64,000 nt of DNA from Cryptomeria japonica (taxonomy: Eukaryota > Streptophyta > Pinopsida > Cupressales > Cupressaceae). The notes beneath the pieces are model-generated. The model was not told the DNA's origin. It was given only the letters and a program-made list of their open reading frames with translations, and made no database searches. The stretch spans positions 26,938,501-27,002,500 of the forward strand of contig NC_081412.1 of the NCBI RefSeq assembly GCF_030272615.1. Direction: 5' to 3'. This document shows, piece by piece, positions 1-10,786 of the stretch. The stretch's first letter is position 1; every line of letters starts with the position of its first letter. Made by a program: the position numbers and the translations under genes.

Positions 1-2772
1 CACCGGATGTAAGCTGTGCTTTGAAGATCTTTCAAATTTATAATAATTTCTGTAGTTGAGTTCCCTATATGTAGAGGAATGATTTGAAATGGTTTGTAAA
101 GAAGCAATTCACTCAAACAGAAACTTTTAAAACTGTTGTCCTCTTCTAAAGGTAAAGATTTGTGTTGTGGGTAGACATTTACAATTGCAGGTACCTTTCT
201 TTTCATCCATTTACATGATTTACGCTGGTCAGAGTATGTATATAGCTGGGTTGAATGAAGCAGAGTTAGGTTTGCTAATTCTAATGGTCGTTTCATGTAG
301 TTTGAGAAGTAGGATATTGAGGTTTGAGATTCTTCATTATAAATAGCTATGCATTGAAATATTTTTTGACCAACATTGAGTGTTACAAATTGGCATGTGC
401 AAGATATCAATGGGAGTTTAAGCAGCATGTGACAAGTTTCTTGTGCGCTAATGTCCCTATCAGCAATAATTCCCATGAAGAGCCTTTGGTATGCTAAGAG
501 AATTGTATCATTTGAATTTGTTGATTCAACTATACATTTCAAGATATCAATATAACTTTCTGACTTTTGTTCAGTTTTGGATGCGTACTTTGAGATATAT
601 TCTAGAACTATTTTTTTGGAGTAGACAGGCTGACAGTCAACATTAGCCGTCCATATGGCGAGCATTGTTGGGTTGTGTACATTCAGGCTATCGTCATTCC
701 TTGCTGGTTTGTATGATGGGTTATTGTTGTGGTCTAACATCAATGAGGATTTGGGTTGTTCAGCCCATGCAGCTTTGTAGCGGCATTGAAGGGTTGAGTT
801 TTTTTTTCCTCAAGCAGGTATACTCTGAACACTTTGTATGTCGTTGAACAACATTCAGTAACTTAGTATAATTAGTGCAAGGATCCGACTTGGATATGAT
901 TTCTGTATCTGCAAGACATGGATCTCAAATTGCAGGCATATATTGCATGTTCAAGCGAGCATCTTCAGGATGTGGGTTCCATGCTGTGGTGCACTGGTCG
1001 AATAAGTTTTTAACTGATTGGATACTTGCATGATCTGACCAGTCAAGTTTGTCAACATTTGGTGCTTCTCCCAACCAAAGAAAATGTATATGTGTAGATC
1101 CTCGGTGTTGCCATTCATATCTGTGCCAATGGTCAATGCTTTTTAGTTCTTTGACAATCACTACATCATGAAAGATTTGAAATCTTAAGTGTAAGTATAA
1201 AGCTGTAATGTGGGGATTACTAACTAAATTTTCAGTAAATTGTCTTCTAGTGTTGGGAATAGCAAGTGACTTTGCTTTTTGCAATAACCTATGCAAGTCT
1301 GGCCATTTTGTATCAACTGAACTTAAGGTGAAGAATAGTTTAGGTGCACCTAACTGTTCTATCATTGATGTAAGGTCACGTCGGGAGTTGCTCCAAAATG
1401 CTCGTGTACCATGCAATGAGGCTGCATATCGCATGATATGATTTGGTAATTCACTTGACGGTGTCTTTTGTAAGTGTTCCTTTAGACCATGAAGATTGTG
1501 TGGAAGACTATCTTGTAGATTAGTCTTAATGAAGACAGTAGTTGATTGTTGGGATCGATGTCTCATCATAAGAGTGTAGATATAATATCTAAAGTGAACA
1601 TGTTGCCCAAATCTTTGATCAGATTATTTGATCAGGTGCAAAGCATATTCATGTAAATGTAATTGCCTTGTTCTTTGTTGTAGTGGTAAAGCTATTCCAG
1701 AAGGGAATAGTGTTGGGAATGCCATGGAAAGGAGGCCCTCGGTATTGTACTCATTGATAGGTGATGAGCTAATTTGTGGCCAAGGAACAACATTGTTGTT
1801 GCTATTATCTAGATGGAGGATGTTTTTTATTGCATCAAGTTCTAGTATTGATGATGGTAGTTGTGGGATAAATGAGGAACTATTCTCCCTGATTTGTTCT
1901 TCACTGTTAATATTCTCCAGACTGGAAGTATCTTGAACAACATCTTCTTCCAAGGAATGGACTAAATGCAGTAGCTCTGTAATGTCAGTAGTTTGCTCTG
2001 GCAATAGATGCACTACATCTGGATTAATGACTACATCCTTGTAGTATTGATCATGTTTCATTTTGTAGGCCAATGCATTCAGGACGTGAAATCTATTCAC
2101 GTAACAGTCATAAGTTAATCCTTGCAAATTGGTTCTACGGACAATTAGAATTTATAATTGCTTAATATGGCAAGGTAATGTTATTGCAAATTCAGAAATA
2201 TCTTATGGGAAGTTTATTGTATGGCCAGAATATTTGTATTTCCCTCCCCTGGCATGTGTTAGTTGTAAAACAGGAGCAATTCTTGATATGAGCATTTCTT
2301 CTACTTGAGAGAGACACTTTAAAATAGAAGGTTGCTCACCTGGGTCCATATTTTTTGATAATGAGAAGCGGTGCATGCCTTTTTCACCATAACATCTCAT
2401 GCACATAAGTACATGATTGACTTTTTTAATAGTCATGCCCACATACATTTCTTTGCAAATAGAACATGGGCCTGTGACCTCCAACATATCAATTTTTTTG
2501 CGAAAATTAGACAACATATTTTGAAATGAAGCAGTCTTGACAGCAAGTTCAGGAGCAGTAGAAGATGTTTGATTGAGATTAATTTGCTCAAGATCATTCT
2601 TTTCTGTTTCTAATAACTTTCTTGATTTATCGCAAGGTCTTTGTAGTGCATGACGTCTCAGTTGTCATTTCTTGGAGATATCGGCTCTGTTCTTTGCATA
2701 GTAATTTTTATTGGTCTAGCTTCTCTTAAATTTGATTGCATCAATTTCTTGAGGGCAAGGCTGGATAGATAT
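1..2772 (-). pseudogene. Helitron RepHel transposase, Rep portion (partial, broken)
   Basis: This encodes the rolling-circle replication initiator (Rep) half of a Helitron transposase, which nicks and joins DNA. Reading leftward, an apparent splice acceptor precedes 2772. Then come the helitron N-terminal region (RGGKYKYSGHTINFP near 2203-2250, PINEYNTEGLLSMAFPTLFP near 1720-1780), the HUH motif in RGSTHIHFLW near 1071-1104, and the two-tyrosine motif EYISKYASK near 583-604. The post-Rep segment with SELLLYKPF reaches the window edge. The helicase half lies beyond base 1. One frame carries the protein from 2772 to about 808 with stops at 2716 (TAG), 2665 (TGA), 2203, 2152 and 1624 (TAA) and 925 (TGA). 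A 9-T run at 799-807 then shifts frame, after which it is open to base 1. The paralogous block at 38026 and 38077 has CGA and CAG where this copy has the first two stops. Assignment is firm; activity is excluded. Confidence 0.9.
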
Positions 2773-3213
2773 CTAATATTTTAAAGAGAGCACAAGGATG
2801 TGAGAATTTTCGTGATTGAAGGTAGTTAACTTTGAACAATGTATCAAGAATGTATGAGAATTGAAAATTGTTGCATCTATGGTAATGTGATTTTAGAGGA
2901 TTTGTTCTGTATGTAAAGTAGTTTTGTTGTGTTTATTTGTATGTCTAGTGATCTATTGTGTTGTTTTGTTGCTCTCGTTCAGTCAACTTATATGTACACA
3001 TATTTATATACTTGTAAATGACTTTACTTGAAATGTATGGGTTCTGGAAAGTCATAAATTGCCTTTGTAGTGTTGTTCTGCATACACTTGTTGTTGTTAG
3101 CAACTTGGTTTTTCAAAAGTACCACTGTAATATAGGTATGCATAGATATAGTTATTTCTGATACATATACATGTATGTATATATGTACATATGTATATAT
3201 ATCAAAAAAACTA

Positions 3214-3218
<5 letters not shown>

Positions 3219-3278
<60 letters not shown>
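3219..3278. repeat. (TA)n microsatellite, about 60 bp
   Basis: A pure AT dinucleotide run lies in the spacer between the Rep gene and the RPA1-like gene. The paralogous run at 38647-38736 is about 90 bp, so the locus has changed length since duplication. Confidence 0.95.
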
Positions 3279-3284
<6 letters not shown>

Positions 3285-3879
3285 CTTAGTTGTTTGTTGT
3301 TTTTGAAAGCATCATTCTAATAAAGGTATGCACAAATATAGTAATTTCTGATATATACAGATGTATGTATACTTATACCCATGTATATATACATATCATT
3401 TAAAAATTGAAAGTTTTGTAATTGAACATATGCACATATATAACTACATATGTGTATTTCAAAAAAGACTATAACTATGAATACTTATATATAGTTATGT
3501 ATATATATATATGTATAGTTGTATATCTGCAGAATTAAGTATGAATAATTTTGGTGTTGTATAGTTATATAAATAGATATTAGACGAGGAAAAAAATGAT
3601 ATACATGCATATATGTATAAATTTTCTAGAATCAACATAGAGTTTAGCACATTTAAAAGTAATGAGTATGAGTGGAAATAACTTATGTTAGGAGGAAAAA
3701 CTTTCAAAGAGATAAGAGGTAGATGTAAGAAATGTACATATAGATATTTATAGAAACAGCCTTGTGTTCATAAAACGTAATTGTTTGTTTATGTAAAACT
3801 ATTAAATATGTAAGTTACCTAATAGTATAATTGTATTGTAAACTGAAAGTTTAATAATCAGAAAAGATGCATTATAATT

Positions 3880-5776
3880 CTAAGCCTGTGTACTTAGTCG
3901 GCCAGTTTCTACAAGTAGTGCATGACACTCAGCTTTGAAGTCAACATGAGCAACTTTATTGACTGTCACCTTCATCTTTGTTTCTGAATTATATGCCTCA
4001 TTGGAAACCAGCAGTGTGAATGAATAGTGACATGACAGTAGTCTCTTAATCACTGAGGAAGTTGTCTTTGTTGTTGTTACATCATTTTGTAGTGCACAAA
4101 GCTGTTTTGCAGTTTTGTGTAGCAAGTGAATGCTACCCTCATCAAATGCAGTGGCCCATAGAGTACTCGTGGCATCTTGTAACTTTAGTGGCAAGAGATA
4201 ACTATAATTACAGTCTTGCATAGTCATTTGACATCTAGAGCAGAACCAAGAATCATCAACTTGCTGTGTACATTTTTTCTTGCAAGGCCTTCCATTGACT
4301 ATTAGTGGACAGGCTGCGTAATAGAAATTTTGGTCAGTTACGTTTACAAAGCGCAAAATGGCTAGCAAAGTTGTCTGGATTGTTTCTAGTTTGATGCTCA
4401 TCTGCTCACAGATTGAAGAAATAGTCATTCTACTATATTTACCATCTATGTGGATAGTTTCTGCAACAAAGAGTACAACAAGCAAAGGGTCCTTTCCTCT
4501 TAACGTTAGAAGCTCTGCTTCTGGAAATGTTGGGTTGATATGTAATGTGGTTGCAGTTGTTATGTTTAAAAGCTTCCTATTGAAATAGCCAACACGATAA
4601 TTACGTAAAGCAAGGATAATCACACTATCATTGCTCAACATATTTTTCAATTCCAGGCCTTTTTGTTCTTCCATTGGACCCCATGAGTTGATGTCAATTG
4701 TTGAATTTGATAGATCACTAATTTTCACAACATGTTTGTGTGTTTGACTGCCATCTTTCCTTTGTATTGGAATGATATCTCCAACATATAGAACAAGGCC
4801 AATATTTCAACCAACGTGTTATTTGTTAGATGAAATAATTCATTAATGGGCGTGAAAGGAGGACCTTGTTGATCTGCTTGTTCTTCATTGGTGCAGTGTT
4901 TCAGTATGGATGCATCAGACAAGGTTATTTCTAAATGACTGTTTAGTTTATTGTACCTTGCATTTGCCTCCTTAATAGATCCCTTTGAAATAAGATAATG
5001 TGAACCTATGTCCACACGGTTAGAGTGTAACTTAGCTATCTCATCAATACATGTAATTCTAATTTCAGAACCTTCACAATCAACAATGTCAAAGCTAAAC
5101 ACATGGCCATTTTTTGTGGCCATGCTATATGCCTTAATAGGTCGTTTATGAGTAACTCTCCCTTTGATCATCCATTTATTTTGGTATGCATTCAAAGTCT
5201 TGATAGGGCTTATATTTTCAGAAGTTGTTGTTTGTGGGGATGGCAATTTAGTGGGAAATTGAAGAGATCATTTAGATATTGATGGTTTGTCCTCAGACAT
5301 CATTTCTGGTTCTTGTTCTTTGAACAGGTATCCTGGTTTACCAAAGAACAGACAATGAATTTGTTTCACTTCCAGACTAGGTATTACAATAGTCCTGTGA
5401 AAATAAAAGACTTCTTTTTAAATTACTGTTGATTATACATAAACAAAATTAAAAAAAGATGAAACATATTGTATTAATAACCATAGTTGATTTCCTACCT
5501 TGTGTTCCATATGTATTGGCATGTATAACTTGATAACTGGACTATTGTGCCTATTCTTAGAATGTCTGAATCTATCAGAGTAGCATATTTAGAACGCAGG
5601 ATTGCCAACTGCATGTATGTGCCATCAGATAACAATAATTTATGTCTATCAGTATCATCTATATTGTTCTGCATTTTCTGAAATAACAAAACTTGTAGCA
5701 ATGCTGAAGGAAGGTCATCCCCAGCATTGATAGATTGAATTGCAAAAGGGGTAGGGGCATACTCTTGGGTTTTTGC
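3880..5776 (-). pseudogene. RPA1-like (RPA70) single-strand DNA-binding protein gene, Helitron-borne, copy 1
   Basis: This resembles the large subunit of replication protein A, which coats single-stranded DNA; plant Helitrons often carry such genes. Exon 2 (5499-5776) encodes an RPA70N-like OB fold. Exon 3 (3880-5394) encodes DBD-A (from IKTLNAYQNKWMIKGRVTHK), DBD-B (INELFHLTNNTLVEI, then KISDLSNSTIDI) and DBD-C. DBD-C holds a four-cysteine zinc ribbon (CPLIVNGRPCKKKC ... WFCSRC). The donor AG|GTAGG and acceptor CAG|GAC are visible around 5394-5499. Exon 1, present in copy 2 at 41506-41562, is missing because of a deletion. Other damage is TGA at 5268-5270 (CGA in copy 2) and a 1-nt loss near 4806 that shifts frame inside DBD-B. 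The gene lies upstream of and co-oriented with the Rep gene. Confidence 0.88.
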
Positions 5777-6003
5777 CTACAAAATATAATATGAATATAG
5801 AGGATTTAATTTGAATGGCAAGCAGCTTATATATTTTGTTACTTGTTAATGTAAAGCTTGTATTAGTAAACTATGTAATCAAGCTATGTTATCTATACAG
5901 TATACATTTCCTTTTGCACTATTCTATGAAAAAATGATGCATGTAGTAATGAAAAGGATGGTATGAAAAAGAGAGATGAATTGTCACAAAAAAGAGCATA
6001 AAA

Positions 6004-6010
6004 GTTTTGT
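6004..6010. other. Deletion junction with 7-nt microhomology
   Basis: GTTTTGT at this point occurs at both ends of a segment present only in copy 2 (41469-41475 and 43319-43325). Copy 1 keeps one GTTTTGT and lacks 1,850 bp, including exon 1 of the RPA1-like gene. Because that exon has a good start and donor site in copy 2, a deletion in copy 1 is more likely than an insertion in copy 2. Confidence 0.8.
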
Positions 6011-6936
6011 TCTCGTTGTGACTATTTTACTGGGCTTCTGTGTGAGTTTGAGATTTGACGGTGGTGTGTCAGTTTCAAGCCATGAATGGTTAGCATTTGC
6101 AAGGTAAATTCTATTTATATATATATTCTGTCTTGTTTTGTTTTGATGGTGCTCTATCAGTTTCAAGGCGTGAATGGTTAGCATTTGCAAGTTAAATTCT
6201 GGTTATATGTATGTTGTTTAACTATTTGTGGGCGTGGGTACTTCCAGTTTAGTTGTTGTAGGCAATATTTCCCTCTGCAAATTTTCAGATGAGGTTGTAT
6301 ATAGTCATGGAGTTAGGTTTTGTTCCGGTTTCGACTGTTTTATTGGGTTTATTTGTGAGCTTCATGGCATGAATGGTTTCAATTTGCAACATAAGCTTTG
6401 GTTTTATTTAAATTCTTTTTTGTTTTGTAATGCATTTTTTTTATTGTCCGCTTATTTTCTCCTTCTGTGTCCTTGTAGGGTTGTCAGTTCATTTAACTAT
6501 TTGTGCACGTATACTGTGTTTTTTTTTTCGTGTTGCACTTGCAGGGTTCTAAGTTTCTTATGGACGTTTGAAACAATAAAATGGAGTGTCTTTTGTTGTT
6601 GTTGTAAGTATTTCACTGTGTAAATTTTCTTGTAACATTCGATTTAGTTGTCAAGTTAGGCTTTCGTTTGGCTGTGAGTGTTTACTTGATGGGGTTTGTA
6701 AGCTTCTCACTGCAACGTAACTATTTTCTTGTTGTTGTAAGTATTTTAGTCTGCAAGGTTACTATTTACTAATGTTCATGTTGTAGTGGTGTTAATTTAC
6801 AAGGGTATATATGTGATTACTGTTGTGTGCACATGAAGGCTTTTATTCACTAAGATAAATTGATATATATATGTACATCATGTGTATATATATGGACATG
6901 TATATATATAATTACATTTGTATATACATACATACA

Positions 6937-6974
<38 letters not shown>

Positions 6975-7480
6975 CGTTGGCACTGTAAAAATTCCTTGAT
7001 GCTTGCAGGCTTGCTACTTTGTTTATGTTATATAACTATTTGTGTGCGTGACTACTTTCAGACTACAAGATCGAGTACCCTATGTATATATACATACGGA
7101 CATGTCTATATGTACATACATACATATATGTGTGTAGATGTATGTATTTATATACATGTATCCATAACTATACATACATGTATATATATGTGTACATATG
7201 TGTATGTACATATACATATATCAGCACTACAAAGCATTCTAACAAAAAGAATTATATATATAGTCTGTTTATGTTATTTAACTGTTTGTGGACATGACTG
7301 CTTTGAGACTACGACACAGACATGCATATATCAGCACTACAAAGTATTCTAAGGAAAACAATTATAGAAATACTTTGTTTATGTTATTTAACTGTTTGTG
7401 GAGGTGACTACTTTGAGACAAGAACGCAGACTTGTATCAATAAATCCTATAGACTTTAGAACATAGTTATTAAAATGGAG
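6010..7480 (+). repeat. Left array of short-repeat family, copy 1
   Basis: The stretch contains repeated degenerate units whose core reads like TGTTTAACTGTTTGTGGGCG, often followed by GGCTACTT, plus units with GTGAATGGTTAGCATTTGC. It is non-coding; the apparent small reading frames rich in Tyr, Ile and His come from TATATA and CATACA runs. It matches copy 2 at about 43320-44790. Homologous units in the opposite orientation lie to the right (9176-10260). Confidence 0.7.
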
Positions 7481-7494
7481 ATTTAATAAAACCC

Positions 7495-7496
<2 letters not shown>

Positions 7497-7530
<34 letters not shown>
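7497..7530. repeat. (CA)n microsatellite
   Basis: An uninterrupted CA run marks the centre of the inverted arrays in copy 1. In copy 2 the matching position is (AC)n directly followed by (GT)n. Confidence 0.9.
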
Positions 7531-7537
<7 letters not shown>

Positions 7538-7706
7538 GCGTACATGTGTACATTTATAAACATGTATACATGCATATACAGACATGTATATATATATGTA
7601 CATATACATATATCTACACTACAATGTATTCTAAGAAAAACTATTATATATATGTACATCATGTGTATATATATGTACATGTATATATACATGTACATGT
7701 ATATAT

Positions 7707-8799
7707 GGGTGAACTCACAATAATGGTTCCCACTTTTTTGCCACTTTTGACACTGAGATGAACAATTTTAAAATAATCTTCAACTTCCGACAACTATAAC
7801 TTTTAAACTATTAAAAATTTGAAGATGATGTAAATTAGTGATTTGTAGAATTTTGTATGTAGATTCTGTATATATTTTTTTCAAATTTTTTTGAATGATT
7901 TTTTTTTAATTTTTCCATCTCCCTCGAAAACTAGTTTTTTACAACAAACTACATTTTTTAAGAGTGATGTATCTCCCGAAACTCATAACTTTTTTTCTAT
8001 AAATGATAAAAACTCAATTCTTTCAAATTTTGGTTTGTAACATCAATATCCAGGGCTTGTAGTTGGTTTGATAGTGATATGTTCAATCTTTTTCATTTTA
8101 TTAAGTTTTGAAGTCCGACTAGTCATAATTCAGACATAGGTTTACGTTTGAACACATAACTAATTCTATATATATCAAAATTCAATTTTTTTTTTTTTGT
8201 TAGAAAGAAGACATAAATACCCAGGGCTTATATATTTTTCAGATTTTTTTAAAATTAGTTTCCTATTTTTCCCAATGCGTTGAACAGAGAAGTTCATGTT
8301 CGATGAAAAACCTATATTTGGTAAAATTAAAACAACGTGTTCATAATAAACTCAATATGTAATAAAATTATATTCATTGGAAAGCTTGCTTCGAGGACTA
8401 TAATACTACATTTTGGGTTGTCAAGACCATTCCATTTGAGCCTTCAACTAGAGGTTTCAAGGCCAAAAATCTGCAAAGAAATGTAGAAATTTTCAGAGAA
8501 GTTTTAAAAAAGGGGTTCGAACGAAGGGGGGTTCGAGCGAACCCCCTATTTTTAGGGGGGTTCAAATGAAGGGGGGTTCGATCGAACCCCCGCGCTATAA
8601 TTGAAAAATGACATAAAAGGGCATTAAAGGTGCTTCGCTCGAAAGATGGGGTTCGAGCGAAGTGGGGTCTTCGCTCGAACCCTAAAGGGTATTCCGTTCG
8701 AACACCCCCACTTCGCTCGAACCCCTCGTAAATTTTTTTTTTCACTTTCGCCAATTTCCTTCATTGGCAAAAGTGGGAACCAGCTTTGTGAGTTCACCG
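7707..8799. mobile_element. Non-autonomous TIR DNA transposon, about 1.1 kb, inserted in copy 1
   Basis: The left end begins GGGTGAACTCACAA and continues TGGTTCCCACTTTT. The right end is its reverse complement (AAAAGTGGGAACCAG ... TTGTGAGTTCACC), giving terminal inverted repeats of about 33 bp with a few mismatches. Copy 2 has uninterrupted TA/CA-rich DNA at the equivalent place (about 45080), which serves as the empty site. The target is TATATA-rich, so the target duplication length, and hence the superfamily, cannot be read. No transposase is encoded. The right third holds the palindrome array listed separately. Confidence 0.82.
8516..8721. repeat. Array of TTCGNNCGAA palindromes flanked by G/C runs
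   Basis: TTCGAACGAA, TTCGAGCGAA, TTCGATCGAA and TTCGCTCGAA occur at 8516, 8532, 8577, 8634, 8652, 8670 and 8712, with decayed copies at 8561 and 8693. Most are bordered by GGGG or CCCC. GGGTTCGAGCGAA at 8649-8661 pairs with TTCGCTCGAACCC at 8670-8682 to give a perfect 13-bp stem with an 8-nt loop. The apparent minus-strand reading frame with repeated GFER and FARTP is a by-product of this array. Confidence 0.9.
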
Positions 8800-8869
8800 A
8801 TATACATACATACATATATATATATATAGATTTATATACATATATGAGTACTCTAACAATCTATTAATT

Positions 8870-9125
8870 TTTGCACACATAAAGAACGTCGACATTCCTG
8901 CACAACATCAAGGATGAAATCATTAAAGACAGCGTCACTTCAGAAAAAGAGTGCACGGACGGAGATGATCACAACAGACGCACATGTTAGCAAGTTGGGT
9001 GGACAATCAAGACGTGTGCACTGGAGGGAGAACACTGGTAGCAAGACATTCTGACAGCCACCGGAATGTCTTGCAATTTTCCAGATGCTTTCGCCCAATA
9101 AAAGCCTATCGGCTTAATAATGGAA
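8870..9125 (-). repeat. Right terminal tail of duplicated block, copy 1
   Basis: It matches 46710-46925 (AAGAACGTCGACATTC ... ATGAAATCATTAAAGACAGC ... GCTTTCGCCCA ... AAAAGCCTATC). In both copies the similarity stops close to CTTAATAA, so this is probably a true element end. No canonical Helitron 5' TC terminus can be recognised at that edge. Confidence 0.6.
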
Positions 9126-9175
9126 ATTTTCATAGCAAAATATTCTTGAGAAAAACAAAAGAAATTACATTTTAG

Positions 9176-10260
9176 GGGTGCAAGCGCCCATAAAGAACGT
9201 TGGCATTAGTGCAAACAATAAAAATATCTGTAGAATCCAAAACCAAACTAAAATTCTTTTAACTTAGACTAGAATTTAATTGCCAACAAAATGGTCAAAA
9301 CCTAAATACCTATCAAAGTGAACAAAGACGTTGCAGACTCAAAGTAATCATGTCCACAAATAGTTAAATAACATAACTAAAGTAGCAACCCTGCAAGCAA
9401 ACGGGAGGAGAAAATAAGCACACTATAAAAAAATGCATTACAAAACAAAAACAAAAATTAAAAAACCAGAGCTTACCTTCTTACTCAACAACTATATGCA
9501 ACCTTATGAGGAAATTTGTAGACCGAAATATTGCCGACAACAACAAAACAAATTAGATTTTAGGGTTCCAAGCGGCCATAAAGAGACTAAATAAAACACG
9601 AACTTACCATGCAAATTTAAACAGTTAAAGAACATAAACAAATAAACAACCCTGCAAGCACACAGAAGCAAAAAATCATTCAAGCCATCAAGCTCACAAA
9701 GGAACCCAATAAAACAGACACAACCAAAACAAAACCTAAGTCAACGACTCTAAACTGAGATAGCACCGTCAAAAATTGCTTGCAAACTGGAAGTAGCCAC
9801 CCCCACAAACAATTAAAACAACAGAGAGAAAGCAACAACCCTACAAGCAAACGGGAGGAGAAAATAAGCGGACTATAAACAAAATGCATTACAAAAGGAA
9901 AACACATTTAAATAAAATGAAACCTTACCTTCAAATTGAAACCATTCATGCTGTCAAACTCACAAAGAAACCCAGTAAAACAATGACAACGAGAACAAAA
10001 CCTAACCAGTAAAACAGTGACAACAAGAACAAAACCTAACAAATTTCCAAAGCAAAAATTACAGAGCGCAAAAAACATAAACAAACAAACAACAAATTCA
10101 AATAGTTAAAGAGCATAAACAAAGAAACAACCCTGCAACCACACAAAAGCAGAAACCATTCAAGCCATGAAGCTCACAAAGGAGCCGAATAAAATAGCGA
10201 TCGAACTTACCTTGCAAATTCAAAGCATGCACGGCGTGAAACTCACAAAGCAGCCTTGAA
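9176..10260 (-). repeat. Right array of short-repeat family, displaced in copy 1
   Basis: The units are the reverse complement of those in the left array (for example ACAGTTAAAGAACATAAAC and CCTGCAAGC, plus AAACTCACAAAG). They match 45140-46700 of copy 2. In copy 2 this array lies inside the terminal tail; here it lies outside it. There is no credible coding capacity. Confidence 0.65.
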
Positions 10261-10786
10261 AATCTAGAGGAGTGTCCTCTATGTGATGTCTAGGTGTAGA
10301 AGTATGTACATTCTCATCAAAATAATTGCCATTTAAAGTTGAGGAAGAATATTTTTCATCATAACCAAGTTGATAAAAATTCTCTAAATAACTATCATTG
10401 TGTCATAGTATGTCCAAAGTGATGATGGAGAAGTGATAGGAATATCCTCAAATGCTCCTTAGAATGAAAACCTCATGAGTGATGGGATGAATAAGCCTGT
10501 AGCCCTTGACACAATTTGCATACTAAATAAATATATAAATATTTCTATATGGATCCATAGCCTCATAGTTTTTTTATAAAAAGGTAGGCCCATGAAGAGG
10601 AGTTGAACCCACTAAGATGATTCACTAATGGTTTCCAATCGTTCCAAGATTGGATGGGAATTTTCCAATCATACCTTAATGAACAATATAGTTCTAAATA
10701 TATAATTCATAGTTGATGCCTTCCACCCTATGAGATGGTGCCAAAGATTTAGAGTATATCATACAATTATTCATCTCTTTCAATTA

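Larger units (their letters stand above)
2493..9125 (-). repeat. Duplicated Helitron-related block, copy 1
   Basis: The DNA from about 2493 to 9125 recurs in the same orientation at 37851-46925. Shared content, left to right, is the 5' end of the Rep gene, a spacer with a long TA run, the RPA1-like gene, arrays of a TTTGTTTATGTTGTTTAAC-like unit, a CA-repeat centre, and a tail ending near GCCTATCGGCTTAATAA. Differences are a 1,850 bp deletion at 6004-6010, the 1.1 kb TIR insertion at 7707-8799, and displaced right-hand array DNA (9176-10260). Left of 2493 only this copy continues into Rep. Whether the array part belongs to the Helitron or is a nested foldback-type element cannot be decided here. 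Confidence 0.8.

Noticed and set aside
6918-7761. Tyr/Ile/His-rich reading frames (also 44391-45123)
   Set aside because: They are translations of TATATA, CATACA and CACACA simple repeats on both strands.
8398-8867. Overlapping frames on both strands encoding GFER/FARTP repeats
   Set aside because: They are a by-product of the TTCGNNCGAA palindrome array, which reads open on both strands; no family match and no gene context.
9090-9130. Helitron terminus at the tail end of the duplicated block
   Set aside because: Neither a 5' TC nor a 3' hairpin with CTRR could be placed convincingly; the shared edge alone does not prove a Helitron end.
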